NCBI GenBank assembly: GCA_963665405.2
Contig: OY762261.2
Coordinates: 992,001 to 1,056,000, forward strand
DNA: 64,000 nucleotides
Reading direction: 5' to 3'
Origin: G963665405 sp963665405
GTDB taxonomy: Bacteria > Chloroflexota > Dehalococcoidia > Lucifugimonadales > G963665405
The notes under the pieces were generated by a model. That model had not been told where the DNA came from and made no database searches. It saw only the letters and a program-made list of their open reading frames with translations. Made by a program: the position numbers and the translations under genes. Positions 1-8,711 of the stretch are shown piece after piece (within the stretch, counting starts at the first letter, position 1; each line of letters begins with the position of its first letter).

Positions 1-507
1 GATGTGGCGCAGACCACCTACACCCCCTTCCGGACTGAGCCCGGCGCCGCACCGGTGCGGCTCATCGTCCGGCGGGTGAAGCCCACGCCCGGTTCCCAAC
101 TGGCCCTCTTCGCCACCTACAGCTATCACGGCTTCATCACCGACCGGGACGGAGAGACCCTGGAACTGGAGGCCGACCACCGCCGCCACGCCGAGATCGA
201 GAACGCCATTCGAGACCTCAAGTACGGCGTCGGTCTGAACCACATGCCGTCCGGCCGCTTCGCCGCCAACGGCGCTTGGCTGGCGGTACAGGTGATGGCC
301 CACAACCTGGCCCGCTGGACGGCGCGGATCGGTCTGGGCGAGCAGATCGCGACCACCAAGACCCTTCGGCGACGGTTCTTCTCCCTGGCCGGACGGCTCA
401 CCCGCTCGGCACGCCGCCTCACCCTGCATCTGCCACAGCGCTGGCCTTGGGAAACCCAGTTCAGTCGCGCCCTGGCACGGCTGCGAGCGATTCCACTCCC
501 AGCCTGA
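1..507 (+). CDS. IS1380-type transposase, C-terminal part, cut by the window edge
   Basis: The reading frame is open from the first base, so the N-terminal part lies outside the window. The residues are almost identical to the C-terminal part of the complete transposase on the minus strand at 33762-35024, which identifies it as a DDE transposase of the IS1380 group. The segment carries the late catalytic region with the conserved motif HAEIENAIRDLKYG. The C-terminus is about 21 residues longer than in the other copy, because an 8-base length difference after the shared LHLPQR removes the stop that ends the other copy there. Whether the complete protein is active cannot be judged from this fragment. 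Confidence 0.9.
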   Translation, partial: DVAQTTYTPFRTEPGAAPVRLIVRRVKPTPGSQLALFATYSYHGFITDRDGETLELEADHRRHAEIENAIRDLKYGVGLNHMPSGRFAANGAWLAVQVMAHNLARWTARIGLGEQIATTKTLRRRFFSLAGRLTRSARRLTLHLPQRWPWETQFSRALARLRAIPLPA

Positions 508-776
508 CGGCGCCCGTCCGCAACTGACCCGCCATCCCCCAACCAACCGAACGTCCCCGCAAACTCGCGCCAGTCCGGTCCGCGAGCACCTCTCGCCGCG
601 TCCTCTCCCCGCCATCTCGCCCTACCCAACGTCCCCAGACGGTCACAAGGTCTCCCCGCGGCGGCTGAAGACAGACACCGGCCCCATTTACCCGAATCGT
701 GCCCGGACCATCGCCTCCCTTTGCCCCTCATCACCCATTCTGCTGCTGCAACGTCATACCTTCGGTGGATTCGGGC
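1..776 (+). mobile_element. IS1380-family insertion sequence, right end only
   Basis: Near-identity with the complete element at 33442-35145 continues past the transposase stop through about 270 non-coding bases and ends at the terminal inverted repeat ttcggtggattcggg (761-775). The left end is outside the window, so the target duplication cannot be verified. The right flank begins with ctta. The stretch 508-776 holds no separate gene; the long minus-strand frame across it is a shadow. Confidence 0.88.
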
Positions 777-830
777 TTAGCCGCCAGCCGACTCGCCGGG
801 TCGGGCCTCGATCGGGATCAGAGGTGCTCT

Positions 831-2183
831 TCAGCGATCCCCGACCGGAACCGGCGCCGTCTGGGACAGCAGCTCCCGCACCTTGCCCAGGACGAGGCGG
901 GTGTTGGACTCCATGTACTCCGTGAGGATATCCTCCGCCTTTGCGGATTCGCCTCTCGTGATGAGGTCGCTCGCCTCGCGTGCGATTTCGTAGGCGCTCT
1001 CGATCAAGCGGTCCTGTATCGGTGCCCATCCAGCCCGGATCGTTTCGACCGTGTCCGGATCGAGCTCGACGCCTCGCCTGGCGCGATTCTCCAGCTCTCG
1101 GAACAGCCACCAGGGGCTGCCGTCGCTAGACCGCTCACCGCCCACGCTCAATACCTTCGGCAGCCGGCCCTCCGAGAAGGTGGGCAGGAAGACACCAAGG
1201 CATGGCGAGTAGAAGCTGCACCAGTAAACCGGCAGCCGGGAGCCGTCGTCGCAGAGGTGAGCTATCAGCGTCGCGGCCGTGTTGCCCGTCACCTTCTCCC
1301 CGTAGTGCATACAGACGGACCAGTCGGAGGGGATCGTCGTGCCCGGGGACGCATGAGGGTCCTTCCCGTCGGAGTGGTCGCCCACCAGGCCGATCATGTC
1401 CCGGAGGTCGACCGCGCCGTCGTGGTCCTCCAGGACGGCGCATGACCGGGCACGGCGGTTGGCCCCGCTGCCTGCGAGCGACTTTTCGACATCCAGGTAC
1501 GCCTCTCTGAAGTCGAACCGGCCGGAGTCGGCCGTCCACCATCCCTTCTCGATCGCCGTCCGCTCGGCCCCCGGCGACAGGCCGGTCCAGTCCGTGACGA
1601 TCGAGTGGACGTTGCTTATTCCGATGGCCCGGTCGACCCTCTTAACTGCCCACTCATGCCCGGCCGTTTCGATGATGTACGCCTCCCTCGGATCGGCGAC
1701 GATGAGGCCGTTGTCGTAGTCGCTGAACTCGGAGTTGCCGGCGAAGCGGCCCTGTCCGAACCGTGTCACCACGTCGGTGATCGCCTCGACCGACTCCGAC
1801 GCGCTGCGTCCTCTCTCAAGACCGAGCCGCACCAGGTCCATTCCGGTGAGCCTGGTCTCCTCGGACTCTGGAAATCGAGAGAAGAGGGCCTCGTTTCCTA
1901 TCGCAACCTGGTGCTCGTTGAAGCCGTGCTCGTATCCCCAGGACCAGTGCGGCCGCGATCCCACGTGTGTGTAGGTGACGCCGACCTGTGGGATCTCCCT
2001 GAAGTCGCAGGGAACCGTGGAGGCGGGCCCGTGCTCGGCCCTCCCCACCTGCATCAGCGGCTGACACTCTTCCCGGGTTCTGTCGCTGTTCTTCGCGAAC
2101 AGGGTCTGGCCATCGGCGGTGGCACCGGCCAGTGCGACCATCGTGTCACAGCCGAAAGGCTCGTCGCCGTTTGTCGCTCTCAC
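831..2183 (-). CDS. Peptidase C69 / secernin-family dipeptidase
   Basis: Family C69 proteins are N-terminal-nucleophile hydrolases that use a cysteine near the N-terminus; several cleave dipeptides. Here the candidate nucleophile is Cys12 in GCDTMVALAGAT, followed by the family signature FAKNSDR at about residues 29-35 and by SWGYEHGFNEHQVAIGNEA. I chose GTG at 2183 because GGAAGG lies 8 bases upstream; the longer open frame to 2363 has no family similarity. The product is about 450 residues, usual for secernin-like proteins. There is no signal peptide, so it is probably cytoplasmic. A candidate promoter lies at 2256-2285. The gene stands alone beside the IS end, and its substrate is unknown. 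Confidence 0.82.
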   Translation of the reverse strand: MRATNGDEPFGCDTMVALAGATADGQTLFAKNSDRTREECQPLMQVGRAEHGPASTVPCDFREIPQVGVTYTHVGSRPHWSWGYEHGFNEHQVAIGNEALFSRFPESEETRLTGMDLVRLGLERGRSASESVEAITDVVTRFGQGRFAGNSEFSDYDNGLIVADPREAYIIETAGHEWAVKRVDRAIGISNVHSIVTDWTGLSPGAERTAIEKGWWTADSGRFDFREAYLDVEKSLAGSGANRRARSCAVLEDHDGAVDLRDMIGLVGDHSDGKDPHASPGTTIPSDWSVCMHYGEKVTGNTAATLIAHLCDDGSRLPVYWCSFYSPCLGVFLPTFSEGRLPKVLSVGGERSSDGSPWWLFRELENRARRGVELDPDTVETIRAGWAPIQDRLIESAYEIAREASDLITRGESAKAEDILTEYMESNTRLVLGKVRELLSQTAPVPVGDR

Positions 2184-2255
2184 TGTCTCACCTTCCAGGG
2201 ACTTCGTTTCTATGGGGTCGCCTACATCGCCGCGCCCCGTGTGAGGCGCACGGCT

Positions 2256-2285
2256 ACTGTACCAGCCCGCTCCGTCCTGGGGCAA
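2256..2285 (-). promoter_or_regulatory. Candidate sigma-70 promoter of the C69 peptidase gene
   Basis: Read on the minus strand, TTGCCC (2285-2280) and TACAGT (2261-2256) are 18 bases apart, about 75 bases upstream of the GTG start at 2183. Each box matches the consensus at four positions. Confidence 0.4.
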
Positions 2286-2503
2286 CGCTCTCGCCGCCTG
2301 GCGAACGCCTCCGGCACACCCGATCAACCCGTGTCTGATGATTCTGCCAGGCAGCCTGTGCAACTGGCCGGTCAGCCCGGCATCCTAGTAATGGCGAAGG
2401 GCTCACAGCGAGGGGCGAGCTTGCCCGGGCGACCGGTTGTGCCTAACATGAACCTGCCCCGGAGCATCGACACCGATCACATCGCGAGTGGTGCAAGCAG
2501 AGC

Positions 2504-2611
2504 ATGAAGAATCTCAAGACCGTCGACATCGGACCTGGAATCCACTACCTCCAGGAGGATAACCCGCACCTGATCGGGTCGGAGCTGGCCGGCTGGTACA
2601 GCCGCCTGTGA
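2504..2611 (+). pseudogene. Relic of a haloalkane dehalogenase (C-terminal 35 residues)
   Basis: This frame encodes residues that match the C-terminal end of DhaA/LinB-type haloalkane dehalogenases: KTVDIGPGIHYLQEDNPHLI, then GSELAGWYSRL and a stop. In those enzymes the histidine of this block is the catalytic base of the alpha/beta-hydrolase triad, and it is present here. Upstream the same frame continues with weakly plausible residues (REWCKQS) and then meets a stop at 2444. The nucleophile, the halide-binding residues and the rest of the fold are absent. It is therefore a deletion remnant and not a small gene. The stretch 2184-2503 between it and the peptidase start holds nothing else that I recognise. 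Confidence 0.72.
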
Positions 2612-2699
2612 CCTGGTGCCGGGTGACGCAACTGTCGGCGGGCCGCGCTCCTCGTCGCGGGTGTGATATCCTCTCCGATATTTGATCCAGGAGGCGGCC

Positions 2700-2993
2700 G
2701 TGAAGTACATCATTCAAGCGGAAATCGACCCCGAGACCGGGACAGAGGTTGAGGCCAACATGGCGCAGATGCAGGGCCTGATGCAGAAGTGGCAGGCCCT
2801 GAACCCCATCGGCATGTATTTCAACATGACGCGACGGGCCATGACGATAATCGTCGACGTCCCGAACGAGGACGCCTTCTTCGAGGCACTTCACATGACC
2901 TGGGTTGTCACCAACGACTATCCAGACGTCTCTCCGGTCGCGGATGCCTCGGAGTTCGAGCAGATCGTGAAGCGGGTGATGCCTGCCGGATAG
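2700..2993 (+). CDS. Small conserved protein, ferredoxin-like/DUF3303-like
   Basis: A 97-residue protein. I chose GTG at 2700 because AGGAGG lies just upstream (2688-2693). It starts VKYIIQAEID, a first beta strand, followed by a methionine-rich helix (MAQMQGLMQKWQAL) and a strand IGMYFNMTRRAMTIIVDV. This alternation resembles small dimeric alpha-beta proteins of the DUF3303/muconolactone-isomerase type. No catalytic residue can be assigned. The split-barrel oxidoreductase gene follows 81 bases later on the same strand, and one terminator at 3601-3622 serves both, so they are probably co-transcribed. The family assignment is tentative; the gene itself is well supported. Confidence 0.6.
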   Translation: MKYIIQAEIDPETGTEVEANMAQMQGLMQKWQALNPIGMYFNMTRRAMTIIVDVPNEDAFFEALHMTWVVTNDYPDVSPVADASEFEQIVKRVMPAG

Positions 2994-3074
2994 GCCGTTC
3001 CCCCGCTGGGCGGCCTGCTGCCGGCGGCCCTGACCATCTCGGAGACCCCCTCGCTTTGCTAAGGAGGACCTGCT

Positions 3075-3485
3075 TTGACGTCTCAGGAAGCTACACGTCT
3101 CGAGGAGCTCCTCGCGCCGTCGAGGATCGTCGTCGTCGCAACCGTTGGTGCCGGTGGCATGCCGCAGCTGACGCCCAACTGGTACGTATACCAGGGCGGC
3201 AGGATGGCGATCTCGACGACGAAAGAGAGGATCAAATACCGTAACCTCTCCCGCGACGACCGGATGGCCGTCTGCGTGTACACCGAGCCGGGAGCGTCCG
3301 ACTACGTGGCCATCACCGGACGGGTGACCATAGCCGACGATGAGTCTATCTGGCCGGTCACCCAGGCCATCGTAGAGCGGTACGTCGCGCCTGACGGCGT
3401 CGATGCCCGGATGCGGACCCTTCGGACTGAGAACCGCGTCATCATCAGCCTGGTCCCGGACCGCGTCAGCTTCCGCTCGATTTGA
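3075..3485 (+). CDS. Pyridoxamine 5'-phosphate oxidase-like, F420/FMN-dependent split-barrel protein
   Basis: A 136-residue protein of the PPOX split beta-barrel superfamily, which binds FMN or F420 and carries out small-molecule redox reactions. Diagnostic features are the opening helix, the strand RIVVVATVGAGGMPQLTPNW, the cofactor-side segment AISTTKERIKYRNLSRDDR and the strand DYVAITGRVTIADDE. The start is TTG at 3075 with AAGGAGG at 3061-3067; there is no ATG or GTG in a suitable place. A mycobacterial-type F420 enzyme is plausible, since an F420-type luciferase-like oxidoreductase is also encoded in the window, but cofactor choice cannot be read from the sequence. The substrate is unknown. 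Confidence 0.78.
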   Translation: MTSQEATRLEELLAPSRIVVVATVGAGGMPQLTPNWYVYQGGRMAISTTKERIKYRNLSRDDRMAVCVYTEPGASDYVAITGRVTIADDESIWPVTQAIVERYVAPDGVDARMRTLRTENRVIISLVPDRVSFRSI

Positions 3486-3600
3486 GACGAACCTCTCCGG
3501 TTCGATCCGGCGGCGGCCTATCGTGCAGCGTACGACCTCCCGGCTAGCCTCGATCTTTGCCGACTCTTGACCCGGAAGGCCCAACCTGCCGCACTGGGAT

Positions 3601-3622
3601 GCCTCTTTGAAGGGGCGTTTTT
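3601..3622 (+). terminator. Rho-independent terminator after the split-barrel gene
   Basis: gcctct and aggggc form a six-pair stem (one G-U pair) with loop ttga, followed by gttttt. It lies about 115 bases after the stop at 3485 and directly before the promoter of the dehydrogenase operon. Confidence 0.6.
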
Positions 3623-3625
3623 CGC

Positions 3626-3654
3626 TTTAGAACCCCCCCAACCGGGTGTAGAAT
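3626..3654 (+). promoter_or_regulatory. Candidate promoter of the 2-oxoacid dehydrogenase operon
   Basis: TTTAGA (3626-3631) and TAGAAT (3649-3654) are separated by exactly 17 bases and sit 47 bases upstream of the TTG start of the E3 gene, just after a terminator. Confidence 0.45.
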
Positions 3655-3700
3655 GAACATACGTGAAATCGCGTACTCCCTGGTAGCGTCGAGGTAGTCA

Positions 3701-5086
3701 TTGGCGGACTACGATCTGGTGGTTCTTGGCAGCGGTCCCGGCGGATACGTTGCCGCCATCCGTGCCGGCCAGCTCGGCATGAAGACCGCGATCGTCGAGC
3801 GGGACCAAACCGTCGGCGGCGTCTGCCTCAACTGGGGGTGCATCCCAAGTAAGGCGCTTCTCAGGAACGCAGAGGTCCTGGACCTGTTCCGGCGGGCGTC
3901 GGACTTCGGCATCGAGGTCGACGGCATGCGCTACGACTTCGGCAAGGCGATCGACCGGAGCCGACAGGTGGTCAAGCGGCTTGTCGGCGGGGTCGCCTAT
4001 CTGCTCAAGAAGAACAAGGCCGAGCTCGTGCAGGGCACCGGCGTTCTGGTGGACGCGAACACCGTCGAGGTCGCGCAGTCAGACAGGGAGCTGTCGACTG
4101 ACAACGTGATCGTCGCCACCGGTGCCAGGTTTCGAGAGCTGCCGAACCTGCCGATCGACCGCGAGATCGTCATCACCAGCCGGGAGGCCCTCGAGCTTCG
4201 AGAAGTGCCGGCACGGGCGGTGATCGTGGGCGGCGGCGCGACAGGCGCTGAGTTCGCCTACCTCTGGCGCGCGTACGGCGCGGAGGTGACCGTCGTCGAG
4301 CTCCTTCCCCGGCTTGTACCGCTTGAGGACGAAGAGGTCAGCCAACACCTCGAAAAGGCCTTCGCCCAGCAGAAGATACAGGTGATGACCGGCGCCCAGG
4401 TCGAGAGCATCTCGACCGGCGGCGGCGTGGCGAAAGTCTCCGTGCGCACCGGCGAGGGCGAGACCGTCATCGAATGCGAGAGGGTCCTCGTGGCCGTCGG
4501 CGTGCAGGGTAACGCAGACAACATCGGTCTGGAAGAGGCAGGGGTCGCTGTCGAGAAGAGCTTCGTCCCGGTCGACGACCGCATGTCGACCAACGTCCCT
4601 GGGATCTACGCCATCGGAGACGTTACCGGAAAGCTGCTGCTCGCTCACGTCGCGTCGGCGCAGGGCGTCACGGCGGTGGAGGGCATGGCCGGCCTGAACC
4701 CCGCTCCTCTCGACTACACCCGGATGCCCAGGGCGGTGTACTGCAAGCCACAGGTCGCCAGTTTCGGTCTTACCGAGGCCCAAGCGAAGGAGCAGGGTCA
4801 CGACGTCAAGATCGGGAGGTTCCCGATGAGCGCGAGCGGCAAGGCCCTTGCAATGGGAGAGGCCGAGGGCATGGTGAAGCTCGTCGTCGATTCAGAGATC
4901 GGAGAGGTCCTCGGTGCCCACATGATAGGCCCCGAGGTGACCGAGCTTCTGGGGGAGGTGTCCCTCGCGACCATGCTCGAAGGGACCACGACGGAGCTGG
5001 GCTGGCTGGTCCACCCGCATCCGACCATATCGGAAACGGTGAAAGAGGCGGCGCTGGCCGCCGACGGAGAGGCCATACACATCTAG
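3701..5086 (+). CDS. lpdA: Dihydrolipoamide dehydrogenase (E3)
   Basis: E3 is the flavoprotein disulfide reductase that reoxidises the lipoyl groups of a 2-oxoacid dehydrogenase complex with NAD+. The N-terminal FAD motif GSGPGGYVAA, the redox-active pair Cys42/Cys47 in GGVCLNWGCIPSK, a central NAD-binding motif (VIVGGGATGAEFA), the second FAD motif YAIGDVTG and the C-terminal catalytic HPHPTISE are all present. Length (461) is normal. The start is TTG at 3701, giving MADYDLVVLG. It is the first gene of a four-gene operon (E3, E1alpha, E1beta, E2), which supports a role in that complex and not a stand-alone diaphorase. Confidence 0.95.
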   Translation: MADYDLVVLGSGPGGYVAAIRAGQLGMKTAIVERDQTVGGVCLNWGCIPSKALLRNAEVLDLFRRASDFGIEVDGMRYDFGKAIDRSRQVVKRLVGGVAYLLKKNKAELVQGTGVLVDANTVEVAQSDRELSTDNVIVATGARFRELPNLPIDREIVITSREALELREVPARAVIVGGGATGAEFAYLWRAYGAEVTVVELLPRLVPLEDEEVSQHLEKAFAQQKIQVMTGAQVESISTGGGVAKVSVRTGEGETVIECERVLVAVGVQGNADNIGLEEAGVAVEKSFVPVDDRMSTNVPGIYAIGDVTGKLLLAHVASAQGVTAVEGMAGLNPAPLDYTRMPRAVYCKPQVASFGLTEAQAKEQGHDVKIGRFPMSASGKALAMGEAEGMVKLVVDSEIGEVLGAHMIGPEVTELLGEVSLATMLEGTTTELGWLVHPHPTISETVKEAALAADGEAIHI

Positions 5087-5181
5087 ATTGGCCGGCCACA
5101 CAAGGCAAACCGCAAGGCGCCTTTGAGCGTTGTATTTGTAGGGAGACTAAGCCGGAGGACCCGGCCCGAGGACTGTCTTAG

Positions 5182-6159
5182 ATGACCCAAGTGGCAACCA
5201 ACCTAACCAAGACCGAGGCGGAGGAGCTCTACCGCCAGATGGTCCTCATCCGCAGGTTCGAGGAGGAGAGCGGCCGCCTCTACATGCAGGGGAAGATCAG
5301 AGGGTTCCTGCACCTGTACATCGGCGAGGAGGCCATCGCGGCCGGCGCAATCTCGGCTCTCAGGGACGACGACTACGTGGTCAGCCACTACCGCGACCAC
5401 GGTCACGCGCTGGCAAAGGGCGTCGACCCCAGGGCGATAATGGCCGAGCTGATGGGCAAGGCGGCGGGGTGCAGCGGGGGCAGGGGCGGCTCCATGCACA
5501 TCTTCGATCCCTCCAGGGGCTTCATGGGCGGCTACGCCATCGTGGGCGGCCAGCTCCCGATCGCCGTGGGGCTCGCCCTGGCCATCAAACAGAAGGGCGA
5601 GGACCGGGTCGTAATGTGCTTTTTCGGCGACGGGGCCGCCAACGAGGGCGAGTTCCACGAGTCGTTGAACCTGGCATCGATCTGGAATCTCCCCGTCCTG
5701 TTCTTCCTCGAGAACAACCTCTACGGCATGGGCTCCCGCGTCGAGCAAACCCATGCCGGCGGCCGCGACATATATCTATCGGCGGATTCCTACAGGATCC
5801 CAGCGGCCCAGATCGATGGGATGGACCTGCACGCCGTGCGCGACGCGACACTGGAGGCGGTGCAGCGCATGCGCTCGAAAGGGGGCCCCGTCTTCCTCGA
5901 GGCGATGACCTACCGGTTCAGGGGGCACTCGGTCGCCGACCCGTCCTCCTATCGAGACCAGTCAGAGGTCGACCAGTGGGAGATGAAGGACCCGATAAGG
6001 ACGTTCAAAGGGGTCTCCATGGAGCAGGGTCTACTGACCGAAGAGGAGACCAGGACCATCGATGACGAGGTCGCCACGGTGGTGGCAGAGGCGATCATGT
6101 TCGCGGAGGAGAGCGAAGAGCCGCCTCTTGAATCTCTCCACGATCACGTCTATGGGTAA
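5182..6159 (+). CDS. pdhA: 2-oxoacid (pyruvate-type) dehydrogenase E1 alpha subunit
   Basis: The thiamine-diphosphate-binding alpha subunit of the E1 heterotetramer, which decarboxylates a 2-oxoacid and passes the acyl group to lipoyl-E2. The ThDP/Mg motif runs from FGDGAANEGEFHESLNLAS to the LENN element. The phosphorylation-loop region (YRFRGHSVADPSSYR) and the MHIFD segment are typical of PdhA/AcoA proteins. Length (325) is that of the short bacterial form. ATG at 5182 follows the E3 stop by 95 bases; the E1beta gene starts 14 bases after the stop. Pyruvate is the likeliest substrate, but acetoin dehydrogenase E1 looks very similar and cannot be excluded. Confidence 0.92.
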   Translation: MTQVATNLTKTEAEELYRQMVLIRRFEEESGRLYMQGKIRGFLHLYIGEEAIAAGAISALRDDDYVVSHYRDHGHALAKGVDPRAIMAELMGKAAGCSGGRGGSMHIFDPSRGFMGGYAIVGGQLPIAVGLALAIKQKGEDRVVMCFFGDGAANEGEFHESLNLASIWNLPVLFFLENNLYGMGSRVEQTHAGGRDIYLSADSYRIPAAQIDGMDLHAVRDATLEAVQRMRSKGGPVFLEAMTYRFRGHSVADPSSYRDQSEVDQWEMKDPIRTFKGVSMEQGLLTEEETRTIDDEVATVVAEAIMFAEESEEPPLESLHDHVYG

Positions 6160-6173
6160 GGGCGGCACACGCG

Positions 6174-7151
6174 ATGCCTGAGATCATCGTCCGAGAGGCC
6201 ATCGCTCGTGGGCTGAGAGAGGCTCTCGACGAGGACGAGCGTGTGTTCCTCATGGGAGAGGACATCGGCTCGTATGGCGGGGCCTACGCCGTCACCAGGG
6301 GCTTTCTCGACGAGTACGGCCCCGACAGGATCAAGGACGCCCCCATCGCCGAGTCCGTCATCGTCGGCTCCGCCGTGGGCGCCGCCATGGGGGGCCTCCG
6401 TCCGATAGTGGAGCTGATGACCATCAACTTCGCTCTGCTGGCAATGGACCAGATCGTTAACCACGCCGCCAAGCTGCGGTATATGTCCAACGGCCAGATC
6501 ACCGTGCCGCTCGTCATCCGGACCGTCACGGGCGGTGGAGGCCGCCTGGGGGCAACCCACTCCCAGAGCCTCGAGGGATGGTTCGCGTCCGTACCGGGCC
6601 TCAACGTGGCCGTACCTTCGACCCCCTACGACGCGCTGGGACTGCTGCGGTCGGCCATGACCAACGAAGACCCCACGATATTCGCGGAGCACGGTCTGCT
6701 GTACTCCGTGAGGGGTGAGGTGCCGGACGACCACTATGTGGTACCCTTTGGACAGGCGGCTACCAGGCGCAGCGGCACCCATGTTACAATCGCCGCCTAC
6801 TCCAGGATGGTCCAGGTCGCGATGCAAGCCGCGTCTGTCCTTGCTGAAAGGGGCGTCGAGGCCGAGGTCATCGACCTGCGGACGCTGCGGCCCCTCGACA
6901 TGGACACCGTCGTCGGGTCGGTCAAGAAGACCGGACGCGCCGTCGTGGTCGAGGAGACCTGGAGAATGGGCGGGTTCGGCGGAGAGATCGCCTCGGCAAT
7001 ACAGGAGCAGGCCTTCGACCATCTCGACGGGCCCGTAGGCCGTGTGGCTGGAGCGGACGTCCCGACGCCGTACTCAGAGGCGCTGGAGGCTGCCGTGGCC
7101 CCGGATGCCGGCCGAGTGGTCGAAACTGTAGAGAAGCTCTTCGGCCTCTAG
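6174..7151 (+). CDS. pdhB: 2-oxoacid dehydrogenase E1 beta subunit
   Basis: Beta subunit of E1, with the pyrimidine-binding (N-terminal) and transketolase C-terminal domains. It opens with the standard REAIARGLREALDEDERVFL segment and the MGEDIGSYGG motif with the ThDP-activating glutamate region. RTVTGGGGRLGATHSQS, EHGLLYS and the C-terminal VVVEETWRMGGFGGEIAS are family landmarks. Length (325) is normal. ATG at 6174 lies 14 bases after the alpha-subunit stop, so the two are expected to be made in equal amounts. Confidence 0.93.
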   Translation: MPEIIVREAIARGLREALDEDERVFLMGEDIGSYGGAYAVTRGFLDEYGPDRIKDAPIAESVIVGSAVGAAMGGLRPIVELMTINFALLAMDQIVNHAAKLRYMSNGQITVPLVIRTVTGGGGRLGATHSQSLEGWFASVPGLNVAVPSTPYDALGLLRSAMTNEDPTIFAEHGLLYSVRGEVPDDHYVVPFGQAATRRSGTHVTIAAYSRMVQVAMQAASVLAERGVEAEVIDLRTLRPLDMDTVVGSVKKTGRAVVVEETWRMGGFGGEIASAIQEQAFDHLDGPVGRVAGADVPTPYSEALEAAVAPDAGRVVETVEKLFGL

Positions 7152-7259
7152 GCCGCAGGTCCGAGAGAGCCTCCTTTTCGCGGCTGACGCCGTTCGTTCT
7201 CCGGTTCGTCTGTCCATCAACACGTGCGGAGTTCGCAGGCTCGCCACAGGAGGTTGGCC

Positions 7260-8504
7260 CTGGCAACCGAACTGACGATGCCCCAGATGGGCTACGACAT
7301 GCAGGAGGGAACGGTAGTCCGTTGGCTCAAGCCGGAGGGCGCCGACATCGAGCTCGACGAGGTTGTGGCCGAGATCGAGACCGACAAGGCGACCGTTGAG
7401 CTGCCCTCTCAGGCCGCCGGAGTCCTCCGCCGAATCCTCGTGCAGGAGGGCGTCACAGTCCCGGTACATACGGCCATAGCCATCGTCGGCACCCAGGACG
7501 AGCCCCTGCCGGAGGTCTCCGAAACCCCTGCGCCGGCTGCGAAACCGGAGGCCCAGGCCGCCGTTGAGGAGCCTCCCAAGCTCGCGCCGGAGCCGGTGGC
7601 GTCCGCTGAGCCGAGGACCGACGCAGAAGGGTCACCCCGAGAGGTACGGGCGTCCCCCGTTGCCCGGAGACTGGCCGAGGAACGCAGCCTGGACCTGGCC
7701 CAGATCGCCGGCACCGGCCCGGGTGGCAGGATCACCAGAGACGACGTGATGGCCGCTGCCTCGGCCCCGGAGCCTCCCAGGGCGCCCGCCGTGGCCGCCG
7801 CTTCGGCGGACCGCGCTCGGGGAGCCAGGGTGCCGCTGAGCAGGATGCGCCAGCAGATCGCCCGGGTCACAGTCAGAAGCAAGCAGCAGATCCCCCACTA
7901 CTACGTCTCGGTCGAGGTCGACATGACCCAGGCGATGATGATGCGCAGGCAGATCAACGAGCGCACGAAGGATCAGGGGGGACGGATTTCGGTCAACGAC
8001 CTGGTCATCAAGGCCTGTGTCGGGGCCCTCACGAAGTACCCCAAGTTCAACGCGTTCTTCACCGACGACGCCATCCAGATGAATGAGTTGATCAACGTGG
8101 GCGTGGCCATCGCAGAGGAAGAGGGTCTCATCGTCCCGGCGATCCTGGACTGCCGCGGCAGGTCTATCTCGGACATCGCGGCCGCAAGCAGGGACCTGGC
8201 GGAGAGAGCAAAAAGCGGCGCGCTGCGGCCCGAGGAGTACACCGGCGCCACCTTTAGCATAAGCAACCTGGGAATGCTCGACGTGACCAGTTTCGTGGCG
8301 ATAATCGTCCCGCCGCAGTCCGCCGTCGTGGCCGTCGGGACGGTCACGAAGACCCCTGTCGTCCGAGACGACCAGATCGCCGTCGCGGACATGATGACAG
8401 TCACCCTGTCCGCGGACCACCGCGTCTCAGACGGCGCCGAGGGCGCACGCTTCGTCGTGGAGGTCAAGGACCTCCTTCAGAACCCCTACAGCCTGGTGCT
8501 GTAG
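7260..8504 (+). CDS. pdhC: Dihydrolipoamide acyltransferase (E2)
   Basis: The core acyltransferase of the complex. One lipoyl domain at residues 1-80 carries the lipoylated lysine in EIETDKATVELPS. A Pro/Ala/Glu-rich linker follows, then an E1/E3-binding domain (SPVARRLAEERSLDLAQIAG, then GTGPGGRITRDDV) and the catalytic domain ending with the active-site ADHRVSDGA. No ATG or GTG fits the start: AGGAGG (7248-7253) is followed six bases later by CTG at 7260, giving (M)ATELTMPQMG. A GTG at 7224 is in frame but has no ribosome binding site and adds residues not typical of the family. TTG at 7254 abuts the AGGAGG too closely. The product is about 414 residues. Confidence 0.9.
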   Translation: MATELTMPQMGYDMQEGTVVRWLKPEGADIELDEVVAEIETDKATVELPSQAAGVLRRILVQEGVTVPVHTAIAIVGTQDEPLPEVSETPAPAAKPEAQAAVEEPPKLAPEPVASAEPRTDAEGSPREVRASPVARRLAEERSLDLAQIAGTGPGGRITRDDVMAAASAPEPPRAPAVAAASADRARGARVPLSRMRQQIARVTVRSKQQIPHYYVSVEVDMTQAMMMRRQINERTKDQGGRISVNDLVIKACVGALTKYPKFNAFFTDDAIQMNELINVGVAIAEEEGLIVPAILDCRGRSISDIAAASRDLAERAKSGALRPEEYTGATFSISNLGMLDVTSFVAIIVPPQSAVVAVGTVTKTPVVRDDQIAVADMMTVTLSADHRVSDGAEGARFVVEVKDLLQNPYSLVL

Positions 8505-8637
8505 CCCCGGCGTTCTCGGCGAGCGGTGCTTTCCTAGCTTCGATCAACGGTCCGAAAAGCATTTTGCCCCACCCCAAGGGCGACACATTCAGCACGAGAG
8601 ATCCTCTGTGGGCACCGAAGATATCAGGCATACCGTA

Positions 8638-8667
8638 TTGACAGCACACGTGTTCTACTGCTACACT
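8638..8667 (+). promoter_or_regulatory. Strong sigma-70 promoter with an internal palindrome, upstream of the HD gene
   Basis: A perfect TTGACA (8638-8643) and TACACT (8662-8667) are 18 bases apart, 45 bases upstream of the ATG at 8712. The spacer holds the perfect palindrome acacgtgt (8646-8653), a plausible repressor site. Confidence 0.62.
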
Positions 8668-8711
8668 TCTTTGCAACTCTGGGGGTCCGATCACGACCGG
8701 CACGAAGCCAT

